A stretch of 64,000 nt of DNA, taken from positions 248,001-312,000 of the forward strand of contig NZ_PJNW01000005.1 of the NCBI RefSeq assembly GCF_002844595.1, read 5' to 3'. The position numbers were made by a program, and so were the translations under genes. The notes below the pieces were generated by a model. That model did not search any database and had not been told where the DNA came from. It saw only the letters and a program-made list of their open reading frames with translations. Shown in pieces: positions 35,651 through 45,106 of this stretch; position 1 is the first letter of the stretch, and each line of letters starts with the position of its first letter. This DNA comes from Pleomorphomonas diazotrophica. Lineage in GTDB: Bacteria; Pseudomonadota; Alphaproteobacteria; Rhizobiales; Pleomorphomonadaceae.

Positions 35651-36409
35651 CTACACCGCTTCGCGCGTGAAGCCCTTGCTCGCCACCATCAACCGCCTTG
35701 TGTAATCGGAGACCATCCGGCTGCCGGCAAGATCGACCGAAGAGAGTGTTTCCACGATCTCGCCGCTCTTCATCACAGCAAGGCGGCTGCACATGTGAGT
35801 GACCACCCCGAGGTCATGGCTGACCATGACGTAGGTGAGGCCGTGGCGGCTGCGCACCTCCTCAAGGAGGTTCAGCACCTCGGCCTGAACGGAAGCATCT
35901 AGCGCCGAGGTGGGTTCGTCGAGCAGCAGGATCTCCGGTTCGACGATCAGCGCACGGGCTATGGCGACCCGCTGCCGCTGACCGCCGGACAGCTGGTGGG
36001 GATAACGGAACCGGAAGGACGGGCCGAGGCCAACCTCATCGAGCGCCTTGAGAATACGCTTGTCGCTGTCGCCGATGCCGTGGATGGCCAGCGGTTCCAG
36101 AAGCTGCCGGTCGACGGTCTGGCGCGGATGCAGCGAGGCATAGGGGTCTTGAAACACCATTTGCACGGCGCGGCGGAAGGCGCGGCTGCGCCTGTTGCCC
36201 GACAGCATCTCGCCGTTCACCTCGATGGTGCCGCCGCTGACCGGCGCGAGGCCCGCCACGGCGCGCAGCAGCGTCGACTTGCCCGAGCCGCTCTCGCCGA
36301 CGAGGCCGAAGGATTCGCCCTTGTCCACCGAAATGCTCGCCGAGCTCAACGCCCTGAAGCCATCGAAAGTCACCGACAGGTTTTCGATGCGGATGGTCAC
36401 GCCGCCCAC
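35651..36409 (-). CDS. ABC transporter ATP-binding protein 2, DppF type
   Basis: This 252-residue ATPase has Walker A GESGSGKST, signature LSGGQRQRVAIARAL and Walker B ILLLDEPTSALD, all consensus, unlike the ATPases of the other two Dpp-type systems here. It starts at a GTG (36409) inside the 3' end of the DppD-type gene. It is shorter than usual at the C-terminus and lacks the oligopeptide domain. It is the last gene of the importer operon. Confidence 0.88.
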   Translation of the reverse strand: MGGVTIRIENLSVTFDGFRALSSASISVDKGESFGLVGESGSGKSTLLRAVAGLAPVSGGTIEVNGEMLSGNRRSRAFRRAVQMVFQDPYASLHPRQTVDRQLLEPLAIHGIGDSDKRILKALDEVGLGPSFRFRYPHQLSGGQRQRVAIARALIVEPEILLLDEPTSALDASVQAEVLNLLEEVRSRHGLTYVMVSHDLGVVTHMCSRLAVMKSGEIVETLSSVDLAGSRMVSDYTRRLMVASKGFTREAV

Positions 36410-37230
36410 TCCTTCTGTCGTTCGAGCACCGGCAGCGGGTGCCGGCTCTCGCCGATCTTCGGCGTGCAGTCGAGAAGGCCGCGCGTGTAGGGATGCGTGG
36501 CGCTGCCGAGATCGGCGGTGGCCAGTTCCTCGACGATGCGGCCGGCATACATCACCAGCACCCGGTCGCAGAAGGAGGAGACGAGGCGGAGGTCATGGCT
36601 GATGAAGACGAGGCCCATGCCCTTGTCCCGGACCAGCCGATCGAGAATGCCGAGCACCTCGAGCTGGACCGTGACGTCGAGCGCAGAGGTCGGCTCGTCG
36701 GCGATCAGCAGTTCCGGCCCGCAGACCAGCATCATGGCGATCATCGCCCGCTGGCCCATGCCGCCCGATACCTCATGCGGATAGAGGCCGAACACGCGCT
36801 CGGGGTCGGCGATCTGCACCGCCTCCAGCATGTCCAAGGCGCGACGCTGCGCCTCGCGTTTGGTGACATTCTCGTGATGGCGCAGCGTCTCGGTGATCTG
36901 GCGACCGATGGTCATCACCGGATTGAGCGAAAACTTCGGGTCCTGCAGGATCATCGCCATCCGGCTGCCGCGCATGTCGCGCCAGGTGGCCGGACCGGCC
37001 TTGAGGAGATCGATGCCGGAGAATGACAGCGCGTCGGCCTTGACGATACCGGGCGGCGGCGTCAGGCCCATGATGGCGCGGCCGGTCTGCGACTTTCCCG
37101 AACCACTCTCGCCAACGATGCCGAGCCGCTCGCGGCCGAGGTCGAAGGAGATGCCGCGCACCGCCTCGACGAGGCCGGTGCGGGTGGGATAGGTGACCGA
37201 CAGGTTGCGGACGGTGAGAAGCGGCATCAT
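36397..37230 (-). CDS. ABC transporter ATP-binding protein 2, DppD type
   Basis: This 277-residue ATPase begins M-M-P-L-L-T-V-R-N-L and has Walker A GESGSGKSQ, signature VSGGMGQRAMIAMML and Walker B LLIADEPTSALD. The Q-T after K-S replaces S-T/T-T, a mild Walker A deviation also seen in some dipeptide/nickel ATPases. It ends TPKIGESRHPLPVLERQKEW, without a clear iron-sulfur cysteine cluster. It overlaps the DppC-type gene by four bases. Confidence 0.87.
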   Translation of the reverse strand: MMPLLTVRNLSVTYPTRTGLVEAVRGISFDLGRERLGIVGESGSGKSQTGRAIMGLTPPPGIVKADALSFSGIDLLKAGPATWRDMRGSRMAMILQDPKFSLNPVMTIGRQITETLRHHENVTKREAQRRALDMLEAVQIADPERVFGLYPHEVSGGMGQRAMIAMMLVCGPELLIADEPTSALDVTVQLEVLGILDRLVRDKGMGLVFISHDLRLVSSFCDRVLVMYAGRIVEELATADLGSATHPYTRGLLDCTPKIGESRHPLPVLERQKEWAA

Positions 37231-38159
37231 CGGCCGGACTCCCGCGGATCGAGGGCGTCGCGCAGGCCGTCGCCCAAAAGGTTGAAGCCGAGGCTGACGA
37301 TGAGGATGGCGATGCCGGGCATGGTCGCCACCCACCACTGGTCGAGGATGAAGCGGCGGCCCGAGGCGATCATGGTCCCCCATTCGGGCAGCGGCGGCTG
37401 GGCGCCGAGCCCCAGGAAGCCGAGGCCGGCCGCCGTCAGGATGATGCCGGCCATGTCGAGCGTGACACGGACGATCAGCGAGGACAGGCACATCGGCATG
37501 ATGTGGCGGATGACGATGCGCGCCGGCGAGGCGCCCATCAGGCGAACGGCGGCGATATAGTCGGAGTTTCTGACGCCCAGCGTCTCGGCGCGGGCAAGAC
37601 GAGCATAAGGCGGCCAGGAGGTGAGCGCGATGGCGATCACCGCGTTCTCGATGCCAGGACCCAGTGCCGCCACGAAAGCCAGCGCCAGGATCAGTTTCGG
37701 AAAGGCGAGGAAGATGTCGGTGATGCGCATCAGAACCGCATCGACATAGCCACCGGCAAAGCCGGAGACGGTGCCGATCAACAGGCCGACCGGCGCGGCA
37801 ATGATGGCGACCAGCGCCACCACGGCCAGCGTGATGCGCGAACCGACCAGCAGACGGGACAGGATGTCGCGGCCCTGATCGTCGGTGCCGAGCAGGAAAT
37901 CCGGCGATCCCGGCGGCAGGAGGCGGGCGCCGGCCAGATTGCCTGTGGTGGCCGAATGGGGTGCCAAGAGATCGGCGAAAATGGCGACCAGCACGAGGGC
38001 GAGGATGATAAGAAGGCCGGTAACGGCAAGCCGGTTCTCGGAAAAGCGCCGCCAGGTGACATAGGCGCGGCCGAGGCTGGCCTGCCGGCGGGAGTGCGGC
38101 TCGGCGGTGAGCAGCCAGTCGCGCCAACTGATCGGCGCCGGAGACGAGGGATCGGTCAT
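37227..38159 (-). CDS. ABC transporter permease 2, DppC type
   Basis: This 310-residue permease starts at ATG 38159. It has the DppC-type start (R-F-S-E-N-R-L-A-V-T-G-L), LGTDDQGRDILSRLLVGSR and the ATPase contact segment NSDYIAAVRLMGASPARI. The C-terminus ends DGLRDALDPRE. It overlaps both neighbours by four bases. Confidence 0.9.
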   Translation of the reverse strand: MTDPSSPAPISWRDWLLTAEPHSRRQASLGRAYVTWRRFSENRLAVTGLLIILALVLVAIFADLLAPHSATTGNLAGARLLPPGSPDFLLGTDDQGRDILSRLLVGSRITLAVVALVAIIAAPVGLLIGTVSGFAGGYVDAVLMRITDIFLAFPKLILALAFVAALGPGIENAVIAIALTSWPPYARLARAETLGVRNSDYIAAVRLMGASPARIVIRHIMPMCLSSLIVRVTLDMAGIILTAAGLGFLGLGAQPPLPEWGTMIASGRRFILDQWWVATMPGIAILIVSLGFNLLGDGLRDALDPRESGR

Positions 38160-39217
38160 TTTGCGCGCGTCCTCGGGTCGAGCAGCCGGTAGAGCAGATC
38201 GGACAGCATGTTGATGGTGATGAACACGGAACCGATGACGATGGTGCCGCCGAGCACGGCATTCATGTCGGCATTCTGCAGGGAGTTGGTGATGTAGAGG
38301 CCGATGCCGGGCCAGGAGAACACCGTCTCCGTCAGCACAGACCCTTCGAGGAGGCCGGCATAGGACAGCGCGATGACGGTGACGAGCGGCACGGCGGCAT
38401 TGCGCAGCGCGTGGAACCAGATGATCCGGCGTTCGCTGAGCCCCTTGGCCCGCGCGGCGACGATGTATTCCTGCCCGAGCTCGTTCAGCATGAACGACCG
38501 CGTCATGCGGCTGATGTAGGCGAGCGAGAAATAGCCGAGCAGCGTGCCGGGCAGGATGATGTGCCGGAAGGCATCCCAGAGAACGTCCCACTGCCGGGTC
38601 CAGGCGGCATCGACGAGATAGAGGCCGGTGATGGGCGTGAAGGTATACTCATAGGCGACGTCGAGACGACCGGGATAGGCGACCCACTTCAGCTTCGCGT
38701 AGAACAGCAGCAGCGACAGCAGGCCCAGCCAGAAGATCGGCACGGAGTAGCCGATGAGCCCAACGATGCGGACGATCTGATCGGCGATCGAACCGCGCCG
38801 GACGGCGGCGACGACGCCGAGCGGTACGCCGAGCCCCGCCCCGATCAGCGTGCCGACGGTGGCGAGCTCCAGCGTCGCCGGAAAGACCCTGACGATGTCG
38901 GTCATGACCGGGTTGGTCGTCAGGACAGAGGTGCCGAAGTCACCGGTCAGGGCTTGGCGGAGATAGATGAGGAACTGCTGCCAGAGAGGCAGGTTGAAGC
39001 CCATTTCCTCACGGATGCGCTCGACGACGGCGGTCGGCGCGCGATCGCCGACGATGGCCAGCACCGGATCGATCGGCACCACACGGCCGATGAAGAAGGT
39101 GACGGCGAGAAGGCCGAGATAGGTGGTCGCCAGCATGACGACGAACCGGCCGACATTGATCAGGATGCCGCGGCTGCGCCGCAGCCCGGCGGTTCGCTTG
39201 GCACTTGGATGGGACAC
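38156..39217 (-). CDS. ABC transporter permease 2, DppB type
   Basis: This 353-residue permease has about six transmembrane helices. The family C-terminus reads LEGSVLTETVFSWPGIGLYITNSLQNAD, and the end is LLDPRTRAK. A GTG at 39217 is the likely start. It is separated from the binding-protein gene by a 74-base gap that contains a strong hairpin. Confidence 0.9.
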   Translation of the reverse strand: MSHPSAKRTAGLRRSRGILINVGRFVVMLATTYLGLLAVTFFIGRVVPIDPVLAIVGDRAPTAVVERIREEMGFNLPLWQQFLIYLRQALTGDFGTSVLTTNPVMTDIVRVFPATLELATVGTLIGAGLGVPLGVVAAVRRGSIADQIVRIVGLIGYSVPIFWLGLLSLLLFYAKLKWVAYPGRLDVAYEYTFTPITGLYLVDAAWTRQWDVLWDAFRHIILPGTLLGYFSLAYISRMTRSFMLNELGQEYIVAARAKGLSERRIIWFHALRNAAVPLVTVIALSYAGLLEGSVLTETVFSWPGIGLYITNSLQNADMNAVLGGTIVIGSVFITINMLSDLLYRLLDPRTRAK

Positions 39218-39253
39218 GGGACAGACCGCTCCTCATGGACAAGGATTGAAGGC

Positions 39254-39285
39254 GCTCCGCCCCCTCGAAGAGGAGGAGGCGGAGC
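39254..39285 (-). other. Intergenic hairpin after binding-protein gene 2
   Basis: GCTCCGCC at 39254-39261 pairs with GGCGGAGC at 39278-39285; the stem extends inward by about four more pairs with one mismatch. It is located just after the binding-protein stop codon, like the hairpins in the other importer operons here. Confidence 0.55.
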
Positions 39286-39291
39286 TCAAGG

Positions 39292-40935
39292 TCATTCCTT
39301 GGAGATGGAAGCGACGAGATTCGTGTCGTAGGACGGCCCGAGCTTGAAGCCCTTCAGCTTGGCCGTGTAGGCGGCGACCTCGATCTGCTGGTAGATCACA
39401 ACGAAGGGTCCGCTCTCCAGCACCTTCCGCTGCAGATTCTCGTACATGGCGGCACGCTTGGCCGCGTCCTTCTCGAGAAGGGCGGCCTTGGTCTCGGCGT
39501 CGAGCTCCTTCGGGTCCCAGGCATTGCGCCAGGCAAGCGTCTTCACCTTGCCCTCGTCGGAGTTGTCCGGGTTGGCGGTGAACGTCTCGGCATTGGAGTT
39601 AGGGTCGAAATAGTCCGAGCCCCACTGGCCGATGTACATGTCATGCTGACGGGCGCGATACTTGGTCAGCGTCTGCTTGCCGTCGCCGGGGATGATTTCC
39701 AGCTTGACGCCCGCCTGACCGAGCGTCTGCTGGAAGTTTTCGGCAATGCCGGTTACCGGCTGGGTGTTGCGGGTGTCCATGGTGACGGTGAAGCCGTCGG
39801 CGAGACCGGCCTTGGCGAGCAGTTCCTTGGCTTTCGCCACGTCGAACTTGTAGGGCTTGTCGTCGATGGCGCCGAGCTGACCTTTCGGCAGGAAGGACTG
39901 GTGGATTTCGCCGATGCCCTTGATCAGGGTGGCGCCGATGCCATCGTAGTCGACGAGGTACTTGAAGGCTTGGATGACCTCCGGCTTGGCGAGGTTCGGG
40001 TTCTTCTGGTTGAGCGAGATGTAGTAGACGGTGCCCTTTGGCGCCGAGATGGTATCGAGATCGGGGTTGGCGGCGGCCGCATCGAAATCGCCCGGTTCGA
40101 GGTTGCGGGCGATATCGATATCCCCGTTCTCAAGGGCGAGGCGCTGGCCGGCGCTTTCCTTCATGTGGCGGTAGATCACCCGCTTCAGTTTGGCGAGCTC
40201 TCCGAAATAATTGTCGTTGCGTTCGAGGACGACGGCTTCGTTGGCCTTCCAGGTCACGACCTTGAACGGGCCGGAGCCAGCCGAGTTGGTCTTCAGCCAG
40301 TCGTTGCCGAAGTCGGTGTCCCACTTGTACTCCTCGGACGGCGTCACCGCCTTGGCGTGCTCCATGACGAGTTTCTTGTCGAGCACGGAACCGGCTGTCG
40401 ACGAGAGAACGTTGAGCACAAAGGAGGTCGCGTAGGGCTTGTCGACGGTGAAGCTGACGGTGAGCGGATCGACCGCCTTGACCTTCTCCGTCACGTTGTC
40501 GCCGTTAAGGCCGAACTGTCCAAACAGGAAGGCCGGACTCTTGTCCATCTTGATCAGGCGCTCGACCGAGAAGGCAACGTCCTCGGCGGTGACCGGGTTG
40601 CCCGAGGCGAATTTCAGATCGGGCTTCAGTTTGAAAGTGTAGGTGAGGCCATCATCGGAGACGGTCCAGCTTTCAGCAACGTCGCCCTTCACCTTGGTGG
40701 TGTCGTCGAGATCGAGGCGGACGAGCAGCGAATAGGTGTTGCCGGTAACCTCGGCCGCGGACAGCTCGAAGGCCTCGCCGGGATCTAGGGAAATGATGTC
40801 GTCGATGGCAAAGCCCTCGACCAGGGTATCGGCGGGCGTGACGGCAAAGGACGGGCCGCCGCTGGCAATGAGGACGGCCATCGCGGCTCCGGCCGACAGA
40901 TATCGCAAATGTTTCATCAGGAAAGGCATGTTCAT
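39292..40935 (-). CDS. Dpp/Opp-type ABC substrate-binding protein 2
   Basis: This 547-residue SBP_bac_5-family periplasmic protein starts at ATG 40935 after AAGGGG, with a signal peptide cleaved near PSFA-VTP. The family landmarks are YTFKLKPDLKFASGNPVTAEDVAFSV and GSGPFKVVTWKANEAVVLERNDNYFG, the pattern of true dipeptide/oligopeptide-binding proteins. It leads a five-gene importer with consensus ATPases. The cargo is probably a peptide, amino-acid derivative or opine-like compound. A HAD phosphatase gene lies 264 bases upstream on the same strand. Confidence 0.88.
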   Translation of the reverse strand: MNMPFLMKHLRYLSAGAAMAVLIASGGPSFAVTPADTLVEGFAIDDIISLDPGEAFELSAAEVTGNTYSLLVRLDLDDTTKVKGDVAESWTVSDDGLTYTFKLKPDLKFASGNPVTAEDVAFSVERLIKMDKSPAFLFGQFGLNGDNVTEKVKAVDPLTVSFTVDKPYATSFVLNVLSSTAGSVLDKKLVMEHAKAVTPSEEYKWDTDFGNDWLKTNSAGSGPFKVVTWKANEAVVLERNDNYFGELAKLKRVIYRHMKESAGQRLALENGDIDIARNLEPGDFDAAAANPDLDTISAPKGTVYYISLNQKNPNLAKPEVIQAFKYLVDYDGIGATLIKGIGEIHQSFLPKGQLGAIDDKPYKFDVAKAKELLAKAGLADGFTVTMDTRNTQPVTGIAENFQQTLGQAGVKLEIIPGDGKQTLTKYRARQHDMYIGQWGSDYFDPNSNAETFTANPDNSDEGKVKTLAWRNAWDPKELDAETKAALLEKDAAKRAAMYENLQRKVLESGPFVVIYQQIEVAAYTAKLKGFKLGPSYDTNLVASISKE

Positions 40936-41199
40936 CTCAAGATTCCCCTTTTGATAGTCCCGGTGGTTTCTCCACCTTGGTCGTCCGGCGCCCCCAAAAG
41001 AAGGCCGCTGAGCCGTCGCTTGACCAGCATATCCCTGCCGGCAATGGAGCGCGAGCACTGGCGCGATCCCGGCAATCGAACAGCGGCAACTCTTCCGACA
41101 GGACGGGGACGTTGTTTCGGAAGGGAAAGTGGTAAATGTCGGCCAGCCAGTGGTCAACAGGCAGGCACGCCCAATGTGTATGCAACCTTGGGCGGATGC

Positions 41200-42018
41200 C
41201 TAGACAAGAAGGCTCTCGATTCGCTCGGCAATGGCGTCGGTGTCGTTGGCGCCGATCACCTCGGCCACCTTCGCCTTGACCCCATCCGGGGCGTTGTCCA
41301 TGGCGATGCCGAGACCGACTCCCGTCAGCATGGCAAGATCGTTGAAGTTGTCGCCGAAAGCGACGATATCGGCCGGATCGATGCCGCGCTCGGCGGCCCA
41401 GGCGAGAAGGCGGCTACCCTTGCTGCAGCCGGCCGGCATGACGTCGATACGGTCATGCCAGGAGTATTCGACGCCATAGGCCGGCATGGTCTCCGCCTCC
41501 GCATACCAGCCGGCAAGGCGACCGGCGTCGGGATGCGTGACGACGAACTTCCAGACATCCGGCTTGGTTTCGAGCACCGCCTCCACTGACGCGACCTGCC
41601 GAAGTTCAGGTTTTGGTCGCGTGGAAAGGCCATCGATCCAGGCGCCGAGCTTTCGAAGGTGCGGCGTCAGCACCTCGTAGAGCATGACATCATCGAGATA
41701 GACCAGCATGTCGACGCCGTGCTGGCGGCAGGAGGCGACGAGGCGTCGCGCGTCGGCGGGATCGAAGGGCGCGCCGCTTACCATGCGCTCCGTCGGAAAA
41801 TCGTAGACATAGGTGCCGTTGCAGCAGATGGCCGGCCCCGACAGCCGGAGTTCCTCGAAATACGGTCGGGTGACCGAGTGATGACGACCGGTGACCAGCA
41901 CCACCTCGAGCCCGCGCGCCCTGGCAGTTCCAAGCGCGGCGATCGTGCTCGGCCGAATGCGCCCTTCCGGATCGAGGAGCGTGCCGTCGAGGTCGAGGGC
42001 GATCATCCGGTAGGGCAT
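41200..42018 (-). CDS. Cof-type HAD phosphatase
   Basis: This 272-residue haloacid-dehalogenase-family phosphatase of the Cof/YbiV group has motif I ALDLDGTLLD, motif II VLVTGRH, the conserved lysine in AGCSKGSRL and motif III GDNFNDLAML. A large C2-type cap lies between motifs II and III. Such enzymes dephosphorylate sugar phosphates or flavin-type substrates in the cytoplasm. ATG 42018 follows a purine-rich tract; the longer upstream frame is not supported. It is divergent from the ArsR-like regulator. Confidence 0.88.
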   Translation of the reverse strand: MPYRMIALDLDGTLLDPEGRIRPSTIAALGTARARGLEVVLVTGRHHSVTRPYFEELRLSGPAICCNGTYVYDFPTERMVSGAPFDPADARRLVASCRQHGVDMLVYLDDVMLYEVLTPHLRKLGAWIDGLSTRPKPELRQVASVEAVLETKPDVWKFVVTHPDAGRLAGWYAEAETMPAYGVEYSWHDRIDVMPAGCSKGSRLLAWAAERGIDPADIVAFGDNFNDLAMLTGVGLGIAMDNAPDGVKAKVAEVIGANDTDAIAERIESLLV

Positions 42019-42248
42019 GTCGTTCTCCAAGTCGCGCCGGTGCGAGCCGCCACGGAAGGCAGCGCCTCTCAAGGCGCGGGCATTTGGCCGGCCTAGCCGA
42101 CGCAGCCTAACCTGTCGATCCGTAGTCGCGCCAGCCAGCCGGGTTGTTCGTAGCCGCGCTGACTTCGACCAACGGACCGAACCGTATGACAGTTTGGCGT
42201 AGACTCTATCAGCATCGGTGATATGAAAGGGCAACTGCCTGCCCTCGA

Positions 42249-43190
42249 GTGATCCCATTGAACAGAAACTTCCTTACGCTGCATGCCGCCGACAGCCACG
42301 CCACGCTCAAGGGCATATCCTCGCCGACTCGTCTCGACATCCTGCGCCTCCTGCATGGCAAAGGACCGATGAACGTCAATGAAATCAGCGCGGCACTATC
42401 CTTGCCGCAATCGACCGTCGCTATGTCCGTGCAGGCGCTCGAAGAAGCCGAGCTGATCGAAACCAAAACGGTCAAGGCCAAGAAAGGGCATCAGAAGATC
42501 TGTTCGGCGCGTTACGACGAGATCGTTATCCGTTTCGATGATACGGCCGACTTGCCGCGTGACGAGACGATCGAAGTGTCGATGCCGATCGGCCTCTATA
42601 CCAGTTGCGACGTGCGTGCGCCCTGCGGCCTCTGCTCGGGCGACGGCGTGATCGGGCTTCTCGACGTGCCAAACTTCTTTCTCGACCCCAACCGCATGCA
42701 GGCGGGCCTGTTGTGGTTCGGGCGCGGCTATGTCGAGTATAAATTTCCCAACAATGCCAAGATATTGAATGAGGATATCAGTGCCGTCGAGTTCTCGATG
42801 GAACTGTCGTCGGAGGTGCCGGGCACCAATGCTGACTGGCCGTCCGACATCACGCTCTGGGTCAACAACGTGTCGGTCGGCACATGGACGTCGCCGGGCG
42901 ACTACGGCGACAAGCGCGGGGTCTATACGCCACGCTGGTGGAAGCTCGAGGGGTCGCAATACGGCAAGCTCAAGACCTGGACCGTCTCGACGCGCGGCAC
43001 GTTCATCGACGGTATCAAGATTTCCGATGTGACCTTGCGCGATCTCGATCTCGACAATCATCACTCCATTCGCCTGCGTATCGGCATTTCCGACGAAGCG
43101 AAACATCCTGGCGGCATCAACATTTTCGGCCGAGGCTTCGGGAATTACGACCAGGATATCATCATGCGCCTGTACAGATCCGCGCAGTAG
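42249..43190 (+). CDS. ArsR-like helix-turn-helix regulator with large C-terminal domain
   Basis: This 313-residue protein has an N-terminal winged helix (SHATLKGISSPTRLDILRLLHGKGPMNVNEISAAL... TVAMSVQALEEAELI) of ArsR type. About 220 residues of beta-rich sequence follow and do not resemble the usual small ArsR sensor. Cys120, Cys126 and Cys129 (S-C-D-V-R-A-P-C-G-L-C) could bind metal. The region after that, with many aromatics, may be a jelly-roll carbohydrate-sensing domain. It starts at GTG 42249. It stands directly before the arabinofuranosidase operon, whose promoter has an inverted repeat at the start site, so it probably regulates it. COG4189-type proteins have a similar arrangement. 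Confidence 0.72.
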   Translation: MIPLNRNFLTLHAADSHATLKGISSPTRLDILRLLHGKGPMNVNEISAALSLPQSTVAMSVQALEEAELIETKTVKAKKGHQKICSARYDEIVIRFDDTADLPRDETIEVSMPIGLYTSCDVRAPCGLCSGDGVIGLLDVPNFFLDPNRMQAGLLWFGRGYVEYKFPNNAKILNEDISAVEFSMELSSEVPGTNADWPSDITLWVNNVSVGTWTSPGDYGDKRGVYTPRWWKLEGSQYGKLKTWTVSTRGTFIDGIKISDVTLRDLDLDNHHSIRLRIGISDEAKHPGGINIFGRGFGNYDQDIIMRLYRSAQ

Positions 43191-43344
43191 CCGGCTTTTC
43201 TTGATAACTGACGGATATCTTTGACGCGATGCGCGAGCGTGCAACGCGATCGCATGATTTTCTTTAGCTCTCGATCGGAACACACTTTTTCGGCGGCATC
43301 ACCGACGCGGCGTCAGCCTTTGGTCGTGGAACCCGACCGGCTGA

Positions 43345-43373
43345 TTGACAACCCCAATGGTGCGAAACATACT
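43345..43373 (+). promoter_or_regulatory. Promoter of the arabinofuranosidase operon
   Basis: TTGACA at 43345-43350 and CATACT at 43368-43373 are separated by 17 bases. The predicted start at about 43380 coincides with the inverted repeat at 43381-43405. Confidence 0.6.
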
Positions 43374-43380
43374 CCACGTT

Positions 43381-43405
43381 ATGTATCATAAAAAATAATA
43401 TACAT
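43381..43405. promoter_or_regulatory. AT-rich inverted repeat at the transcription start
   Basis: ATGTAT (43381-43386) and ATACAT (43400-43405) flank an AT-rich 13-base spacer. This is the most AT-rich spot in the neighbourhood and is placed to block initiation when bound, making it a good operator candidate for the ArsR-like regulator. Confidence 0.5.
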
Positions 43406-43424
43406 GGGGACAGCGAGGGCCAAC

Positions 43425-44933
43425 GTGAAAGCGAATGTGACCATCCACCGGGATTTCACGATTTCCCAGGTCGACGACCGCGTCTACAGCTCCTTCCTGG
43501 AGCATCTGGGACGCGCCATCTACACCGGCATTTACGAGCCTGGACATCCGACGGCCGATGCCGACGGCTTCCGCGGCGACGTGCTGGACCTCGTCCGGGC
43601 CACCAAGACCCCTTATGTCCGCTACCCCGGCGGCAACTTCGTCTCGGCGTATAATTGGGAAGACGGCGTCGGCCCGCGGGAAAGCCGTCCGACGCGCCTC
43701 GACCTCGCCTGGCGCACCCGCGACAACAACCACATCGGCGTCAACGAGTTCGTCGACTGGTGCAAGAAGGCCGGCACCAAGCCGATGCTGGCCGTCAACT
43801 TGGGATCGCGCGGTCTCGACGCGGCTCGTAACTTCATCGAGTACTGCAATCATCCCGGCGGCTCCTACTGGAGCGACCTGCGCCGCCAGCATGGCTGGAA
43901 GGACCCGCATAACGTCAAGCTCTGGTGCCTCGGCAACGAGATGGACGGCCCCTGGCAAGTCGGACACAAGTCGGCCGACGAGTACGGCAAGCTGGCCAAC
44001 GAGACGGGCAAGGCGATGCGCCTGTTCGACAAATCCGTTGAGCTTGTGGTCTGCGGCTCGTCGCACTCCAACATGCCGACCTTTCCAGATTGGGAGGCGA
44101 CCGTTCTCGACCACACCTACGACGTGATCGACCACCTGTCGCTGCACATGTATTTTGCCAACAAGGAACACAACACGCTGAACTATCTTGCCAAGACCGA
44201 AACGCTCGACCGGTATATCCAGACGGTCTCGGGCGTCATCGATTACGTCAAGGCGAAGAAGCGTTCCAAGAAGAACGTCACCATTTCCTTCGACGAGTGG
44301 AACGTCTGGTATCATAGCCACGAGCAGGACAAGAAGATCCTCGAAGGCGACGACTGGCCGGATGCGCCGCATCTCCTGGAAGACATCTACAATTTCGAGG
44401 ACGTGCTGCAGGTGGGCGGCGTGCTCAACACCTTCATCCGCCGCGCCGACCGGGTGAAGATCGCCTGCATCGCCCAACTGGTCAACGTCATCGCCCCGAT
44501 CATGACGGAAACAGGCGGCCCCGCCTGGAAGCAGACCATCTACTATCCGTTCCTGTTCGCCTCGCTCTACGGACGCGGCACCTCGCTGCGCGCCGTCGTC
44601 GACGGACCGACCTATGATGCCGACATCGCTAACGATGTGCCTTATCTCGACGTGTCGGTGGTGCGCTCGACCGGCGGCGATGCCCTCACCTTCTTCGTGG
44701 TCAACCGGCACCTCACCGAGACGCTCGACCTTACCTCGGCGCTCAACGGCTTCCCGGCGGCGCGCGTCGTCGAGCACATTCAGATGACCCACCCTGACCT
44801 CAACGCCGTCAACTCCGCCGCCAACCCGGACAACGTGGTGCCGAAGACGGTGGGAGGGACGGTCGTGGAGGACGGGGCGCTCCTAAGCAAGCTGCCGCCG
44901 CTTTCCTACAACGTCATCCGCCTCGCAGTTTGA
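43425..44933 (+). CDS. abfA: Alpha-L-arabinofuranosidase, GH51
   Basis: This roughly 502-residue intracellular enzyme removes arabinofuranosyl units from arabinan or arabinoxylan oligosaccharides. The family segments SSFLEHLGRAIYTGIYEPGH and RYPGGNFVSAYNWEDG are intact. The acid/base is Glu172 in LGNEMDGPWQ and the nucleophile is Glu291 in SFDEWNVWY, 119 residues apart as in characterised GH51 enzymes. I prefer the GTG at 43425 with GAGGG upstream; an ATG at 43404 lies in the AT-rich operator and has no ribosome site. There is no signal peptide, so the substrate must be imported by the transporter that follows. Confidence 0.92.
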   Translation: MKANVTIHRDFTISQVDDRVYSSFLEHLGRAIYTGIYEPGHPTADADGFRGDVLDLVRATKTPYVRYPGGNFVSAYNWEDGVGPRESRPTRLDLAWRTRDNNHIGVNEFVDWCKKAGTKPMLAVNLGSRGLDAARNFIEYCNHPGGSYWSDLRRQHGWKDPHNVKLWCLGNEMDGPWQVGHKSADEYGKLANETGKAMRLFDKSVELVVCGSSHSNMPTFPDWEATVLDHTYDVIDHLSLHMYFANKEHNTLNYLAKTETLDRYIQTVSGVIDYVKAKKRSKKNVTISFDEWNVWYHSHEQDKKILEGDDWPDAPHLLEDIYNFEDVLQVGGVLNTFIRRADRVKIACIAQLVNVIAPIMTETGGPAWKQTIYYPFLFASLYGRGTSLRAVVDGPTYDADIANDVPYLDVSVVRSTGGDALTFFVVNRHLTETLDLTSALNGFPAARVVEHIQMTHPDLNAVNSAANPDNVVPKTVGGTVVEDGALLSKLPPLSYNVIRLAV

Positions 44934-44937
44934 ACCG

Positions 44938-44968
44938 ACCGGCCGCCTTCGGAGGAAAAGCGGCCGGT
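44938..44968 (+). other. Hairpin after the arabinofuranosidase gene
   Basis: ACCGGCCGC at 44938-44946 pairs perfectly with GCGGCCGGT at 44960-44968, followed by GTTTGT. The tail is too weak for full termination, so partial termination before the importer genes or mRNA protection is likely. Confidence 0.5.
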
Positions 44969-45106
44969 GTTTGTCATTCCGGCGCGGTGCCGCGCCCGCC
45001 GGACAACGGAAGGAGGACAGAAGAATCCCGTCGGTCTGGAGGACACGGTCTGTCGCCCGTTCGGGGCGCGCCGTGCAACATGGACATTCTTGAGGGAGGA
45101 TACCGC

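Noticed and set aside
36397-38262. A single long frame suggesting a fused permease-ATPase in importer 2
   Set aside because: The first half is arginine-rich shadow of the DppC-type gene; the ATPase starts at 37230.
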